Counted from the stretch's first letter, positions 38,634 to 50,524 are shown. The stretch: DNA of 64,000 nt from Heliocidaris erythrogramma (GCA_025617745.1 CM046853.1:59047233-59111232), one strand, 5' to 3'. The notes: generated by a model not told the origin, from the letters alone. Made by a program: numbers and translations.

Positions 38634-38834
38634 GCGTAAATGGGGCATTACAAATTGACTTGGGGTGCGGGTTCGAGCCCCGGTCACGATATCTGCCGTT
38701 AGGAACGATACCCGCCGGCGGATACGGTATCCGCCGGAAGAACCGTATGTGCCGCTACACACCGGCGCAGCGCAAGCATGCATAGTGCAGTACTGTGCAC
38801 TAGGCAGGTTTAATTAAGTGCAGCGCGCGCGCGC

Positions 38835-40019
38835 ATGCAGCGGCTGCAAGAAATAGTCGAAGACGAAGGGGAAATGTCGGAGCCCGCAGAAAAGGTCAAA
38901 TATGTTCCGAAAAAGAACGAATGGAGAGAGACAGGACTCCGATATGTCTTCGCAGGGATATCATGTATGTGTGCCGCAGCCGGTAAGACATCAAACGCAT
39001 TTGATAGCTTTTATTTTCTAACTTATTAGCACATCAAAAGTTGTTTCTTTCGCAAGTTTCGGTACCGGCATGACCGGTAGATCTCCCCACTTCATCGGTT
39101 CTTGTCTGGTGAACTTGTCAGTGTCTGATGGGCTGGGTCCCCGTCAAATCCGCGGGGGCTTAGCGCTAAAGTCCCAGCACTCAGCAGTATAAACATGATA
39201 AATCTTCTATTGAGACTTTTATTGTTGGTTCTAATGCTCCTTTTTTGTATAGACATATGTGCAAACTAGTAGTAGTACAATGCAAATCAATTTCCCAAAT
39301 AACGATGGGAGAAATTCAGATAAGATAAGTGCAAGTTTTGGTTTTGTGAATGTGATTTTGTCTCACTTTTGAGCCCAAATTGAGGGAACTTTTTACTGTC
39401 TTGGGGTGTTGCAATAGGGAGTTCGGTGAGTTTTGGACTTTTGTACTGTACCCCCACAAATTTGGTATCATTGGAAAGAGCATGCAAAGAGAAAAACAAT
39501 GGTAGTAAAATCAGCTTGATATGTTGAATATTGAGGAAGTTACAGTCAATTTTAGTGTCCGGAATCCCCATTTCATGTCTGTCGCCTTTCATTCTGACAT
39601 AGGAAAAATTACCAAAGAATTAAAGTTCTATATTATAATGAAAAAAAAATAACTTGAATGCATTACAATTTAAAACATTCTAAACTATTAATATTATGAG
39701 ACAACAACAAACAAGTCATAATAATAATAATAATTAATGAAATGTTATTGCAGAGGTTCAAATGGGTAAAAATGGGAAAACATATAAATAAGAATAAAAA
39801 AGGGTTAAGACATGAAATATATACTTGCTGTTTTTGTTAATGTATATTATATATATATATATATATATATACATCAATATAAATATATAAATAAATATAT
39901 ATATATATAAAATCATAGATGTGTATATAATATATAGATTATATATTTATTTATACATATATATAAATATATAACATATATACAAACATATATAATAAAT
40001 ATATATACCTATATTTATG

Positions 40020-40050
<31 letters not shown>

Positions 40051-40241
40051 CCATGGTGTACCTGCTCAATCCGACCTTAGGTTTCGTGCCTCTCTCAAGA
40101 CACTCCTCAGGGATTATCCCTGAGGAGTGTCTTGAGAGAGGCACGAAACCTAAGGTCGGATTGAGCAGGTACACCATGGATTAATATGCTCTGCTGTAAG
40201 GCATAGAGCACTCTTTGGAAGTACTCAATATTTCAACTTTC

Positions 40242-40279
<38 letters not shown>

Positions 40280-43200
40280 TTATAATTTATATATGTTATT
40301 ATTTTCTAAAGGTATTATTTCCTAAATACAAGACAATTAAACTACAAATCTTATGCCACTTGGCTATAGTCAGTATAGAAAGTAACGACTAAAACGAGAT
40401 ACATGTACAATATTACTAAGCAAAATCTACGAGATTCCTCATTTTCCTGATGTGTCCTTTTTTTTTCTAGTGTAGTGCGCTTCTATGCGCTAGCATGAAT
40501 CCATTATCATTGCATACCGTTAGATTCAGAAAACTTCAAAGTTTCTAAAAATATGGGTTTCCATAGGGTTTCTCCCCCTCCTTCATTCCTCATTTTTAGG
40601 TTTTCTGGCACAAAAGTACGCAAAATATAGCCCCAAATTGAAACTTAATATTCTCTGGTCTTGAAAAACAGGAAAAATGCTCCAAAACCCGGCAATCTTG
40701 GTACCAAATGAAAGCTTACGATCTCCAGTTGCATATGATCACTATTACAACGTGCCTTACGCAAATTTGATGAACCGGAAGTAGTATCAAAATGCAGAGG
40801 TCAGTCAGAATTATTTTCAAAATGGCGGCCACCAGTGAAAACGAGATCGCGTAGTGTTCCGAAGTCGGAGGATTTCAATACTCTCTATTTCCACTTTTCC
40901 GGAGATTCCAGTCAAATATTTGGTATCAAAAGAACAAGCAACTATCTGGCTACACGCAGATGTCTTCAAAAAGTTAAAATAGCATTGGAAAAGTTTTTTA
41001 TCAGCGATTTTCCAACATAGAGTTTCGCGTGTTAACAGATACATATTCAGAAAGCGCCGTTTCATCGAACTCGCTAGTTGCAAGAAAGTTGCAATCAACT
41101 GCAAATTGTAAAGCAAATTAGAACAACCATTCTGAATGGTTCAGGAATCAGGGTCTGCCCATTCAAGAAGATGCGCTTGCCACAATGATTTTGATTGGTC
41201 GGTACCGATCAGTTGCAACTTGCAATCAATCGCAACTTTCTTGCAACACCCCATTAGTCTTTTATTAGTTTTACACAAAGTAAAAGGATGGGTGATTTTA
41301 TTTCCGGACACTTAACAAAAATTAGCATTAAGTAACACTAAAACCAGTGAATATTTGCAATTCACATGATCATGGAATGATTTTCAACCTATCCTGTGAA
41401 AGATTTGTGACAATTTGTATGAAAAGTTGTTCGATTTACTGTTTAAAAATGACCTGTCTGGATTAACAACCTGTCAGGAATTTCAATGTCTGGGTAAACG
41501 TGTAAAGTTACAAGCTTATCTGAAGATAAGTACCATACTCCATAATAGTTTTCACAGGTGAATAGGCTAGCTTTTGTGTGTATCAGCAAGCCTTTTTCCA
41601 GTCTAGATCATTCATACATGAGAGGAAAATAATAAAAAAATAATAGCCTAGGCGTAGCTTGTCCTCTAGACGCACTGTACTGTGAGCAGACTCAGCATGG
41701 TGTACAGGATCGTGAATGACCTCGTCGCTATATCACAAGGCAAATTCTTTACCCTGAGCACTACAATTACAAGGAAAAACCACACCACGTTCTAAAGCCC
41801 TTTGAAGATTATGGAAGAAGGAGAAAATTTCACTTTCAACTCGTGAATCCCCAAATTTGTGGCACATTTGAAGAGTCCCTAAAGCAGGAAATGTAGCAAA
41901 TTCAAGAAAATTAAATCTTACTTATAGCAATTTTGTCTGTTTTTGACTCCTGCAACAGTGAATGTACGCAAGGGGTGAAGGTCCTATGACTGAGTCATCT
42001 AAGTGACTTTTACGTTAACTCCAGGGAGCTCCACCACCACCGCCTAATGTCGGTGGAGCGCCAGGTACAAATAACCAGTCTTCCTCGCCCATTAGTTTGG
42101 TCTGTCGCATTGCTTAGCTTTGACAGGTAAGATGGAAATTTGTACTTGAGTCTACAATTTAGGAGAAATACTGTAACTATCTGACCGGCATTTTGATTTC
42201 ACGATTTGACGATTATTTTGATGGAAAAAAAAATGGAATTTCCGAGCCGAGCTGATTTCCCCCGTACTGTATCGTTGATTCAAATGATTCAAATTCCATT
42301 TTTTTTCATCGAAATAATCGTCAAATTGTGAAATCAAAATGCTTGTCAGATAGTTACAGTATTTCTCCTGAAATGTAAGTACAAATTGTCATCTTACCTG
42401 CCGAAATTAATCCTGATTATTCGTAGTCTATAGATCTAGATAACTTCGCATATGTGTGAGTGGTGATTGTGAAGCAAAACAGATCATGAAGATCCGACTC
42501 TGTCTGCATTTCACTCTTAAACGAGATGCATTTTTAGTTTAGTTTACTAGATTATATAGACTATAGACCTATCTAACAATTGGATGATTTGGAATTCATT
42601 TTAGTTTTTTTCTCTTTCAACAAGCAACCAACCCCATTGATGTGACCAAAATACGTATGCAGCTTGAAGGGGAGCTGAATTCTGTGAATGCTAGGTCAGC
42701 ATATCAGCATCGCTACTACAAGGGAATAATCAGAGGAGCATTCACTATAGCGAAGGATGAAGGAATCAGAGGGTTGTATAAAGGGTGAGATCATCCCTCT
42801 CCTGTTATTTGATATGTTTTGCATCTTTGATGTTCAGTTTTCACCACATATTCTGTTTCTCATTCCAATGGATCAATGAATGATCAGCATTGAAATGATG
42901 ATTATTAGTACCGTTGGCCAATGTGGTGTTTCTGCTTCTTTCTGAAATTCATGAAATGGAGCACACGATGAGATTAAAAAAAAAAAAAAGAAATGATGAG
43001 ATCAATGATACATTGAATGTGTTAGCCCTGTGTACAGTGCACACTTTTCCTGCAACCTACATTTAGTCTTATCACTTAGAACCATTCAATAGCTCACATG
43101 CCTAAAGCAAAAATAATAAATCATATGTTCATCAAGTTCAATTTAGTGTCCACTTTTGTAAAGGATGAGACATTTATCAAAACATAAAGATACGAGTTAA

Positions 43201-46200
43201 AACAAAGAACATTTTTTAGTAGTACAATATAAAGACTATCATTGTGATGAGGAATGTGGAGGAGTAGCACATTTCAGTGACCTAATGAGGCTATGTTAAT
43301 TGTGTTAATGGAAGTTGGTTATCTTTAATGAGTGAGCTCTGAGGTCACAGTTATTGATACTATCTCTTCTTTTCTTTCTCTCCCAGACTCACTCCTGCTC
43401 TGGTAAGGGAAGCCAGTTACAGCTCCATCAGGATAGGTGCCTATGAACCCATCAAGCGTCTCTTTGGTGCTACAGATCCAGCCCATACACCACTCTACAA
43501 GAAGATTGCGTCTGGGGCTACATCAGGTAATATCTTGACAGGTGTACATATAAATGATCCCCTCTATTACTGTGCTACCAAGTTGAAAAAATACACCATT
43601 AATCATTAATCTAATTTCATTTTTAATAATATATTCATTTTTTGTTGTTGTGTACCTTGACGCAAACAGTTCTTTTCAGTCTTACCGTTTCGTAGTGTAA
43701 GTGAGTAAGTGAGATTTCTGAGAATTCCCCCCCCCCCAGAACACAGATTATCTACAAGATTGAAATCTACAGAAAATTTCATACGTGTATAGAAATCCAA
43801 TAACAGTATATTTGTATGCATGTAACTTTCAGTAACTTGTTCTAATGATTATTGGTGCATTTTGATTATGACAGGTGCAGTAGGTAGTTGGATAGCGACC
43901 CCCACAGACCTGATTCGTGTAAGACTCCAAGCAGAGGCCAGACTAGAGCCTGGACAGCAGCCACGGTACAGGGGTTTCCTGCATGCTGTCACTGATATAG
44001 CCAAGGCTGAGGGTCTGAGAGGGCTCTACAGGGGTACCGTCCCCACTGTACAGAGGGCCATGATTCTTACTGCTGCTCAGGTATATAGTAGGATCTTTCA
44101 TTGTGAAATTTTGGGGGATATCTTTGTGCGTGAGTCATAGTAAAATTACAGGTTTTAGAAGACTGTCATATCTCTTCTAAATGGTGTATTGTTTGTTTCG
44201 ATAGCAAAGATATGTGTTTTGATTGAATTTGAGCAAAGTGGATGGTCAAATGATACTTCGTGATTTTTGTATTACTGTGAGTGCATATTAATTACTGTCG
44301 AAAAGTTTTAACCTATCCATGTGTTGTGAGCGTTGTAGTGCCTTTTTTTTTTTCAAGATGTTCATATTGGGGAGACAAAGTTTGACACAGCGATGATGGC
44401 AGTATTGTTCAGAAAATTTATGCCTCACTGGTTGTGTGACTTATTTTGACGATTTAAAATTTTGTTTTTCCTGCAAATTTCACCTCTTCATGTAGGGGTT
44501 CATAGGGTTAGAACATGGTTTATTTTGGGTGTTGCGATTTTCAAAAGTAACTTTACGCTCCTTTATATGTAGCAGAGATAAATTTGAAAATGATCCAATC
44601 CTGTGTTCTGTCACCACTGCTAACCAGTTTCATTACTCTCTACAAACCCAGGTTCCGGCTTACGACCACACCAAGCACACCATGCTGAACCTTGGCTGGA
44701 TGGAAGAGGGCATGAAGTTACACACTTTCTCATCCATGGTGGCAGGCTTCGTTGCAGCACTTGCAACATCGCCGGTGGATGTCATCAAAACAAGGGTGAT
44801 GAACCAGAAAATCAAAGGTAAGCTTAAAGTAGAAGGATTTAATAATGATTATGGTTTGTATGTTTCAAAGCTAATCTTCCATGTACTGTATTTATTTTGT
44901 TTGAAGTCTATAGTCTATTCTTGTCATTACCTGACATTATCAGGGATCTTCCATATGAATTGAAATGAATTGATTTATTGTCCTGCATAACTGAAAAGCT
45001 GTAAAAGTAATTTATATGCTTCACATTTGTATAACAGCATATGAAAACATTCACAGATAAATAGATTAGAGATAAGGGGAAATCAAAATTTTCCTTGTGA
45101 GTGCTTCTTTTAAACAAACTACAGTCAACCTCACCTAAGTCTACGTCGCATGTTTCGAATAGTCGCTCAAGTCGATTTTTCCTCATAGACTTACGTGTGT
45201 TAATCCTTTGTACAAGTCAATTTTTGTAGGTCGAATACTCACCTATATCGATCAAATTCCAAGAACAATACCATGAAAAAGCATTAAATTTACACCATGC
45301 AAGTCGAACTAGACGGCAATGTGAAATCAGTCATTGTCGAAACTGCCACACAACGATTTTGTTTACAAAAATTCCCGACTTGCTGGCGCGATCTCCACAT
45401 CCTCTCTCACGCTCTCATGTGAAGAACAAAATGTCATGTGTTAAGTCATGTTTGCACGGCCACCGGCCAGACGGACGCCGTACCTGCACTGCATGCAGTT
45501 TTATTGCCTTCACGGCCATGTGCATATAAATGGATGTAAGGGAGGATTTAATACATTGGAATGAATTAATGTTACAGATATTAACAGACTACAACGAATT
45601 CAGAATCGTGCTCAAATGCAGGGAAATATGATCATGTGTCTCCCTTGTTAAGACAACTTCACTGGTTGCCTGTTTCCAGGAGAATAATGTATAAAGTTGC
45701 ACTGTTCGTTTGTCAGTCCATTCATAATCTAGCCCCCGCACTACATTTCAAGTTTGTTTTGCCCCATCCACAAATCACGTTATTCATTGCGTTCAAGGTC
45801 AGACCCTCTTCTTCAAATCCCCCACTTTAATTCGAAGAAAGGTCAACAAAATATAACTTTTTCTGGTCCTACCCTTCAACATTTGTTCCTGCCCTTCAGT
45901 TGAATCAGCTGAAAAAGAAATCTTAAGACTTATTTGTTCTCTCTATGATTGGATTTGGTTGTGTGCACTTGCAGAGCAAAATAATTACGTTGTTTCATTT
46001 TTTGTTATTGTAAAGCGCCTTGAGCATGTTATGGTAAGGCGCTATATAAATACCAATATGTATGTATGTATGTAATCGCTGGACGTGTCTGGTTTTATTC
46101 TTTATTGTCCAACTTGTAAAAGGAGTATTAAGTAATATATTGGGTACAAGAAAGGTACAGTACATGTATGTTCTTATTTTCTCGATGTCAGCATAATATT

Positions 46201-46957
46201 AATCATGGTACATTTTGTGATGAGAACTCCCAATCGATCAAACCGCTGGGCTGCTGGCCACAGTCCGCACTGCGGCGTCCCTGTGTTATGTATACAATGT
46301 ACACACGTAAGTCGGATTTTCTTCCGCACAAGTCGAATATCGCCTAAGTCGACGCATTTCACTCAGTCCTGTCATGTTCAACTTAGGCGAGGTTGACTGT
46401 AATTTGTTTTGAGATTATTTACATTACAACTCATTGACAGAAATGTTGTGGACATGTGGCTGTTTTCATTCAGGATGATTTTTTTATGATTTTAGACAGC
46501 ATTTGCAAGTCACCCAATTCCCTTACATTGCTTCACCTTCCCAGGTATCCAAAACAAAAATACAACATATTTTGTCACTTGTCACTTTTGTAATTTATCC
46601 AACCCTGCGGGGTTATGACAAAATACAAATTAGTAGGACCTCAGTATGATTTATACCACATTGCTGCCCCCATGCAGCAAGACACTGGCTCTATAATACT
46701 CTCTAGTCATTTTGTGTTTCAAACATACATGCCTCCTCCTAAGTCCTAAGTTTTGCTTTGTTTTCACAGATCTTCCAAAAGAAAAGCGTGCATACAAGGG
46801 CTCTCTTGATTGTTTCCTCAAGACGGTCCAGTCGGAGGGTATGTATGGTCTTTACAAAGGTTTCATTCCTAACTGGTTGAGGATAGGACCACATACCATT
46901 GTCAGTTTCATCTTGTTTGAACAGCTCAGAAGATTAGCTGGTATAGACCCTATTTAA
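38835..46957 (+). CDS. Mitochondrial carrier (SLC25, UCP-like), copy A
   Basis: Inner-membrane mitochondrial carrier of the uncoupling-protein/di-tricarboxylate branch (ucpB-, UCP4- or SLC25A14/30-like). Exons: 38835-38982, 42625-42784, 43387-43526, 43875-44080, 44652-44817, 46770-46957; all junctions are GT/AG and the frame stays open for 336 codons (335 residues). It has three carrier repeats, each with the P-x-[DE]-x-x-[KR]-x-[KR] signature: PIDVTKIR (53-60), PTDLIRVR (159-166) and PVDVIKTR (259-266). Each is followed by an EG..LY[KR]G motif. The first ATG has a poor context; a second at 38874 (MSEPAEK, 322 residues) has a better one, so the start is uncertain. The substrate cannot be deduced; proton leak or dicarboxylate exchange are family possibilities. 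AATAAA at 47251 is a candidate poly(A) signal. Copy B follows in the same direction. Confidence 0.93.
39846..40050. repeat. (TA)n-rich block left of the palindrome
   Basis: About 200 bp of TATA-rich sequence with short interruptions. A second (TA)n tract lies at 40243-40272. Both tracts are likely unstable. Confidence 0.92.
40051..40179. repeat. Perfect 129-bp palindrome (64-bp arms, 1-bp spacer)
   Basis: The left arm 40051-40114 (starting CCATGGTGTACC) is exactly inverted at 40116-40179, with a single T between. It sits between TA-rich tracts in intron 1 of carrier copy A. Perfect arms imply a very recent origin, active correction, or an assembly artefact. A transcript would form a 64-bp double-stranded stem. 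Confidence 0.95.
41074..41252. mobile_element. Foldback element with TTGCAAGAAAGTTGC arms
   Basis: The left arm AGTTGCAAGAAAGTTGCAAT and right arm TCGCAACTTTCTTGCAAC are inverted copies about 180 bp apart, followed inside by further GCAATCAA/TTGATTGC pairing. Resembles a MITE. Located in intron 1 of carrier copy A. Confidence 0.65.
42124..42400. mobile_element. 277-bp long-inverted-repeat element
   Basis: The arms run from CAGGTAAGAT (42124) to ATCTTACCTG (42400), about 115 bp each with a minority of mismatches. Matching blocks include ATACTGTAACTATCTGAC, ATTTTGATTTCAC and GACGATTATTT. A loop of about 60 bp separates them. It lies about 220 bp before exon 2 of carrier copy A. No target duplication recognised. 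Confidence 0.8.
45120..46401. mobile_element. TA-flanked DNA transposon remnant (pogo/Tigger-like ends) in carrier A intron 5
   Basis: TA then CAGTCAACCTCACCTAAGT at the left is inverted at the right (ACTTAGGCGAGGTTGACTG then TA). About 1.28 kb in all. AAGTCGA-type motifs recur inside both ends. TA target duplication and the CAGT..CCTC..TAAGTC terminus recall pogo/Tigger-type elements, a tentative match. No transposase frame remains; a LINE fragment occupies the middle (45560-46074). Confidence 0.6.
45560..46074 (+). pseudogene. 3' fragment of a non-LTR retrotransposon
   Basis: A degraded C-terminal reading frame is recognisable by PLLRQLHWLPVSRRI and a following SIHNLAP segment, matching the tail of the ORF2 protein in CR1/jockey-type elements. 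The nearby element at 59530 has the equivalent SLHWLPVEERMV. It ends with TGTAAAGCGCCTTGAGC..GGCGCTATATAAAT and an (ATGT)n tail at 46058-46074. Strongly 5'-truncated, with stops. Confidence 0.75.
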
Positions 46958-47689
46958 TGCAGGCTTTCATCGTAGGTAAGTGGAAAAATATATTGATATG
47001 ATAGTTGTTAGATTTGTATTGTACACTGTCTTTTCAAATAATTGCCCTTAAAATGTAGCACTGCAAGAAATTTTGTAAAACAGAGTTCTTAATGTGATGG
47101 CGACATTTTTGATGTAGTTGCGCATATCTAATTTGTTTATACTTCAGTTTTCTCAGGTCCAGACTTCAGCGGGTTAAAGTAGAATTGGAGATGTTGATTA
47201 AATGTCTTGCTGCAATGGAAAAGTTATTGCAAAGTTCTATTGTGGCATTGAATAAAAGTGGTGGACAAGAGTTTAATTTATGTAATTATTTGAGATCTTA
47301 AAGTATGTTTTCAGTTGTCTTTTTGCTTTCTGTTATATTATATATTTTAAAAGCTTCGTCAAAGTCTTTCATTTTTTGTTTAATTGAAAGATTCAATTTG
47401 TAATGCTACTACACACACACACACGTACTTGTATTCTACAAGTGACAAAATAGTTATTTGTGAAATATCTGAAAGAAATATAAAAGGCCTGAAATGTGTC
47501 ATCAAATGTACCTCACAAGTGCTACTGTAGTAATATACAGCCCTTAAAAAAATTATTAGACCAACTCCATTTTGGGGTATATGAGTAGTGTTAAGTCCAT
47601 TGTCTTTGGAAGTAGGAAAATGATTATCAACAGCTAATGCATGATTAATGTACTACTACCAACTATAACAATTACCCTTATGACTTTTC

Positions 47690-48352
47690 ACCCCAGGACA
47701 GTTACCACTAGGACGACTACAGCCAGGACAAATTGTCCCAGACAAATTTCCCCAGACAATTACAACACCCCCATTTTCCCATGAGAAAGAGTTTTTGGAC
47801 CACCTAATAGACTATAAATATCTGAGAGGATGAATTTCAAGTGTTACTAGCCTTGGTCTGAGCACCATGGGCTTCTCATTATTCTACTAAGACCAGTGCG
47901 TGTGACATAAAAATGAAAGGTATTAGAAAATTAATTTTATGAAACAAAAAAACATTCTTGCAGCATGAATGAACCGCTGTGAGGGGAAAAAAAGGCAACA
48001 CCTTGTTGACAGAATGCCACAAGGCATGGCTGCTATTTATCAAATGAAGCAAATTTCCACCAAGAACTGAACAAACTGCCCCCAGAGGGGTGGACATGGC
48101 TTTACGAGAAAATGAAGCAAAGCCCCTGGCCAATTATCCTCAGACCACTTCTGGCAGGACAATTTTTCGAAAAAACCCTACCCCTGGAAAATTTCCCAGA
48201 AGCAGTTATCATCTAGGATATTTACATTCTGTTAGTTGTTCTGAAAGTTCTATCCGTTGGGGTGCCATTAGAAGTAATTGTCCTTCAGCGAAACTTGTCC
48301 GGGGTTAATTGTCCTAGGGGCAACTACCCTGGTGGTAATTGTCTGAGGGATT
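47690..48352. mobile_element. GGACAATTACC-repeat element nested in 47538-49568
   Basis: Units related to GGACAATTACC/CCTAGGACAA occur in opposite orientations at the two ends (ACCCCAGGACAGTTACCA near 47690 and TGGTGGTAATTGTCTGAGG near 48330). Non-coding. Confidence 0.5.
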
Positions 48353-48768
48353 ATTTATTACACAAGCCAGTCAGACCGCAGGTCGTATGCAAATGAGCAA
48401 ATATCGCGCATTTTATTTCCAGTGCCCGAAATGGACTCTCTCCCTGCACCCAGTCGGCTGTATCGCATGGTCATCTTTAAAGTTATGTTCTTCAATAAAT
48501 ATTAATGCTGTGCTCATTAGACTTTCTGCAAAAATAAATGAATAGTTTACCAACACAGGGATATTTTGTTTCAGTCAGAATTTTAGAAATACACCTGTAA
48601 GTTGTTTAAAATAACTGATGAAATAGTCATACAAAAGCCGTTTTTTCACAAGATTTCAAGTTGTTAAAAGACATATAAAAAGTATATGAGCCGCCATCAA
48701 GACACATATGTATGGAAGCGCTGGAATCTCATCTTTTTCATAGTTACATTCAAAACATCCATAAATTT

Positions 48769-49060
48769 ATGACAGAGTCAGGATCCAGCAATATTCAGCC
48801 GCAGATTATCCGTTGTCAAGACCATGGTCAAGACCATAGAATCTTAGCCCTGTGATTGGCAAGCGAGCCATCTGTAAGTGCGCGTTGAATGAAACAATGC
48901 GCAACCTGTTGCTTCATCCTTGCGCAAACATGCGCACAGCTGTTGCCTAGCTGTGAGAAAACATCTTGCGTGGTGGTAACCAATCGGAATGCTGGAATTG
49001 ACTTTTTTAAAGACAAAGTGTGTACATTGGTTACATATTGCTGGATCCTGACCCTGTCAT
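48769..49060. mobile_element. 292-bp MITE nested in 47538-49568
   Basis: 26-bp terminal inverted repeats: ATGACAGAGTCAGGATCCAG at the left, extending to CAATAT, is exactly inverted at 49035-49060 apart from one base. The interior is richer in GC (several TGCGCA motifs). Confidence 0.8.
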
Positions 49061-50524
49061 GAAGTGCACATTAATGTTATTTCAATCTTTGGAAAGTACA
49101 GAAAATGCCCTTTACGCTCATGTCAAATTTGCCCTGGCTCACAATAAAACTATGGTAGTTTGGGCCAGATTTATATTTCATTTCATTTCCATTTTTTGTC
49201 ATAAAAGGAACACCATTTGTTTACCAATTTCGTCTTTTATTTTTGAACATAATAAAAGCATGTCACAAATCTCTTTTATTTGATGTGTAACTCATGACAA
49301 TTGGTGACTGATAAGTAGTCTATTCAATAATGAGATGTTCCTGGCTGTTCTTGCTCATTATGTATTCATAGTCAGGCAGAACTGGAAATAAAATAGCGCA
49401 CTTTTAGGGGACCTGCGGATTGGCTGAAGCTAATTGTTTTGGGGAGTATTCATCCACTCATGAGTTAGCTAGTAGAAATCATTCTGAATATTCAATTACT
49501 GAGATAGACAACACTTGCCACATTGGCCTTTATAAGGAGCTGGTCTAATAATTTTTTTTCCAGGGCTGTATCTAAAGAGAAAGTTGAGTTCTGGTAAAGG
49601 AGAAAAATAATTTGTAAGTTTTGTCATTCTTTTTTTATGTTAGTTTAGAAAAATATCATAAAAGAAATGTCCTTATATTTGAAATATGACAAGAAATAGC
49701 TGAAAAGGTTTGACCAAACTTTCATGTCACATTTGTGTTTTGTCCCACATATACACATTTGTGTATACATGTGACTTTCAGCAAAGATACAACAGTCAAC
49801 TTCTCATCCTTTTAATGATTCCAAAATCTCACAGTATACATCAATTGTTATGTACTACGTAATCAACCTTTCCCAATTTTTTACAGACGGTTTCTTTCAC
49901 ATTGTAATCACCTGACCAGAACTGTTATTTATTATGATTAGCCTACATGTTTGACAATTCTTGTGATGCATGCTTTTTAAAACTGTATAATTCTTGACAA
50001 GGGTTGATCAGTTTTAATCTGTCTGTTGAAATACAGTAATCTATTACAAATGTCGTTAACTTTACAAAGTGATAAACAAGTCATATATTTGAATATATTT
50101 TTTTATTTAGAAAAAAAGAAGAGGTTTTTGATGATTGTATGACTAAAGACCCATTTAAACTCTAAACTCTCATGAAACTCTATTTTCTCAAACATATTAT
50201 TGTAGTTAATAAATTGGAATAATGAATTGAAAATATTGGATCATGCATGTCAAATAGATTTGAATACAGTAATATGTTTATATCTACCTTATTTAATTAA
50301 AGGGTTATCTGTTTAAATATGTTTAATTCAGGATGATATATACTCACAGAAATTTATCAATTACATTTGCAATTATTGCAATTATTGCAAGACGTCGAGA
50401 TCAGATTTACCAAGTATAGAAGTGCACATAGCATCCGAATAGGGTTGATAAACTTTTAAGATTTCTGAATTTGAACATGAATTTGATTATAGTAGTTATG
50501 ACCACTAAATTTTGTTCTGCTATT

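Larger units (their letters stand above)
36106..38766. mobile_element. Candidate non-autonomous DNA transposon with complex inverted ends
   Basis: The left end GCCGGTGTAGCGGC and right end GCCGCTACACACCGGC are inverted copies differing by a 2-bp insertion. Subterminal zones on both sides are rich in GATACCGT, GGCGGATAC and CGGCAGATA motifs in both orientations (36120-36240 and 38690-38755). The interior holds a homopurine tract, a degenerate tandem array, a LINE-type tail, a poly-C element and a duplicated 49-bp block, so it has been a target of other insertions. No transposase visible. Target duplication not identified. Confidence 0.5.
38983..42624 (+). other. Intron 1 of carrier copy A, with several repeats
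   Basis: 3.6 kb from GTAAGA to AG. Contains the (TA)n block and perfect palindrome near 40051 and foldback elements at 41074 and 42124. Two unassigned open frames (39287-39592 minus and 40835-41020 plus) lack any recognisable motif. Confidence 0.85.
47538..49568. mobile_element. TA-flanked Tc1/mariner-like element, disrupted
   Basis: The left end CAGCCCTTAAAAAAATTATT and right end (reverse complement CAGCCCTGGAAAAAAAATTA) continue into ATTAGACCA[AG]CTCC on both sides, giving about 32 bp of inverted repeat with TA outside each end. The 2-kb interior contains two further elements and no intact transposase. Confidence 0.7.

Noticed and set aside
39287-39592. 101-codon minus-strand frame in carrier A intron 1
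   Set aside because: No domain or motif recognised; probably chance or a worn repeat.
40100-40160. Hammerhead-ribozyme-like core (CTGAGGA and GAAA around a pairable stem) inside the palindrome
   Set aside because: Stem I cannot form next to the CTGAGGA box, and the apparent stem III follows trivially from the perfect palindrome.
44529-44963. 144-codon frame through carrier A exon 5
   Set aside because: Only 44652-44817 is exon; the remainder is read-through into introns, as shown by conserved splice sites in copy B.
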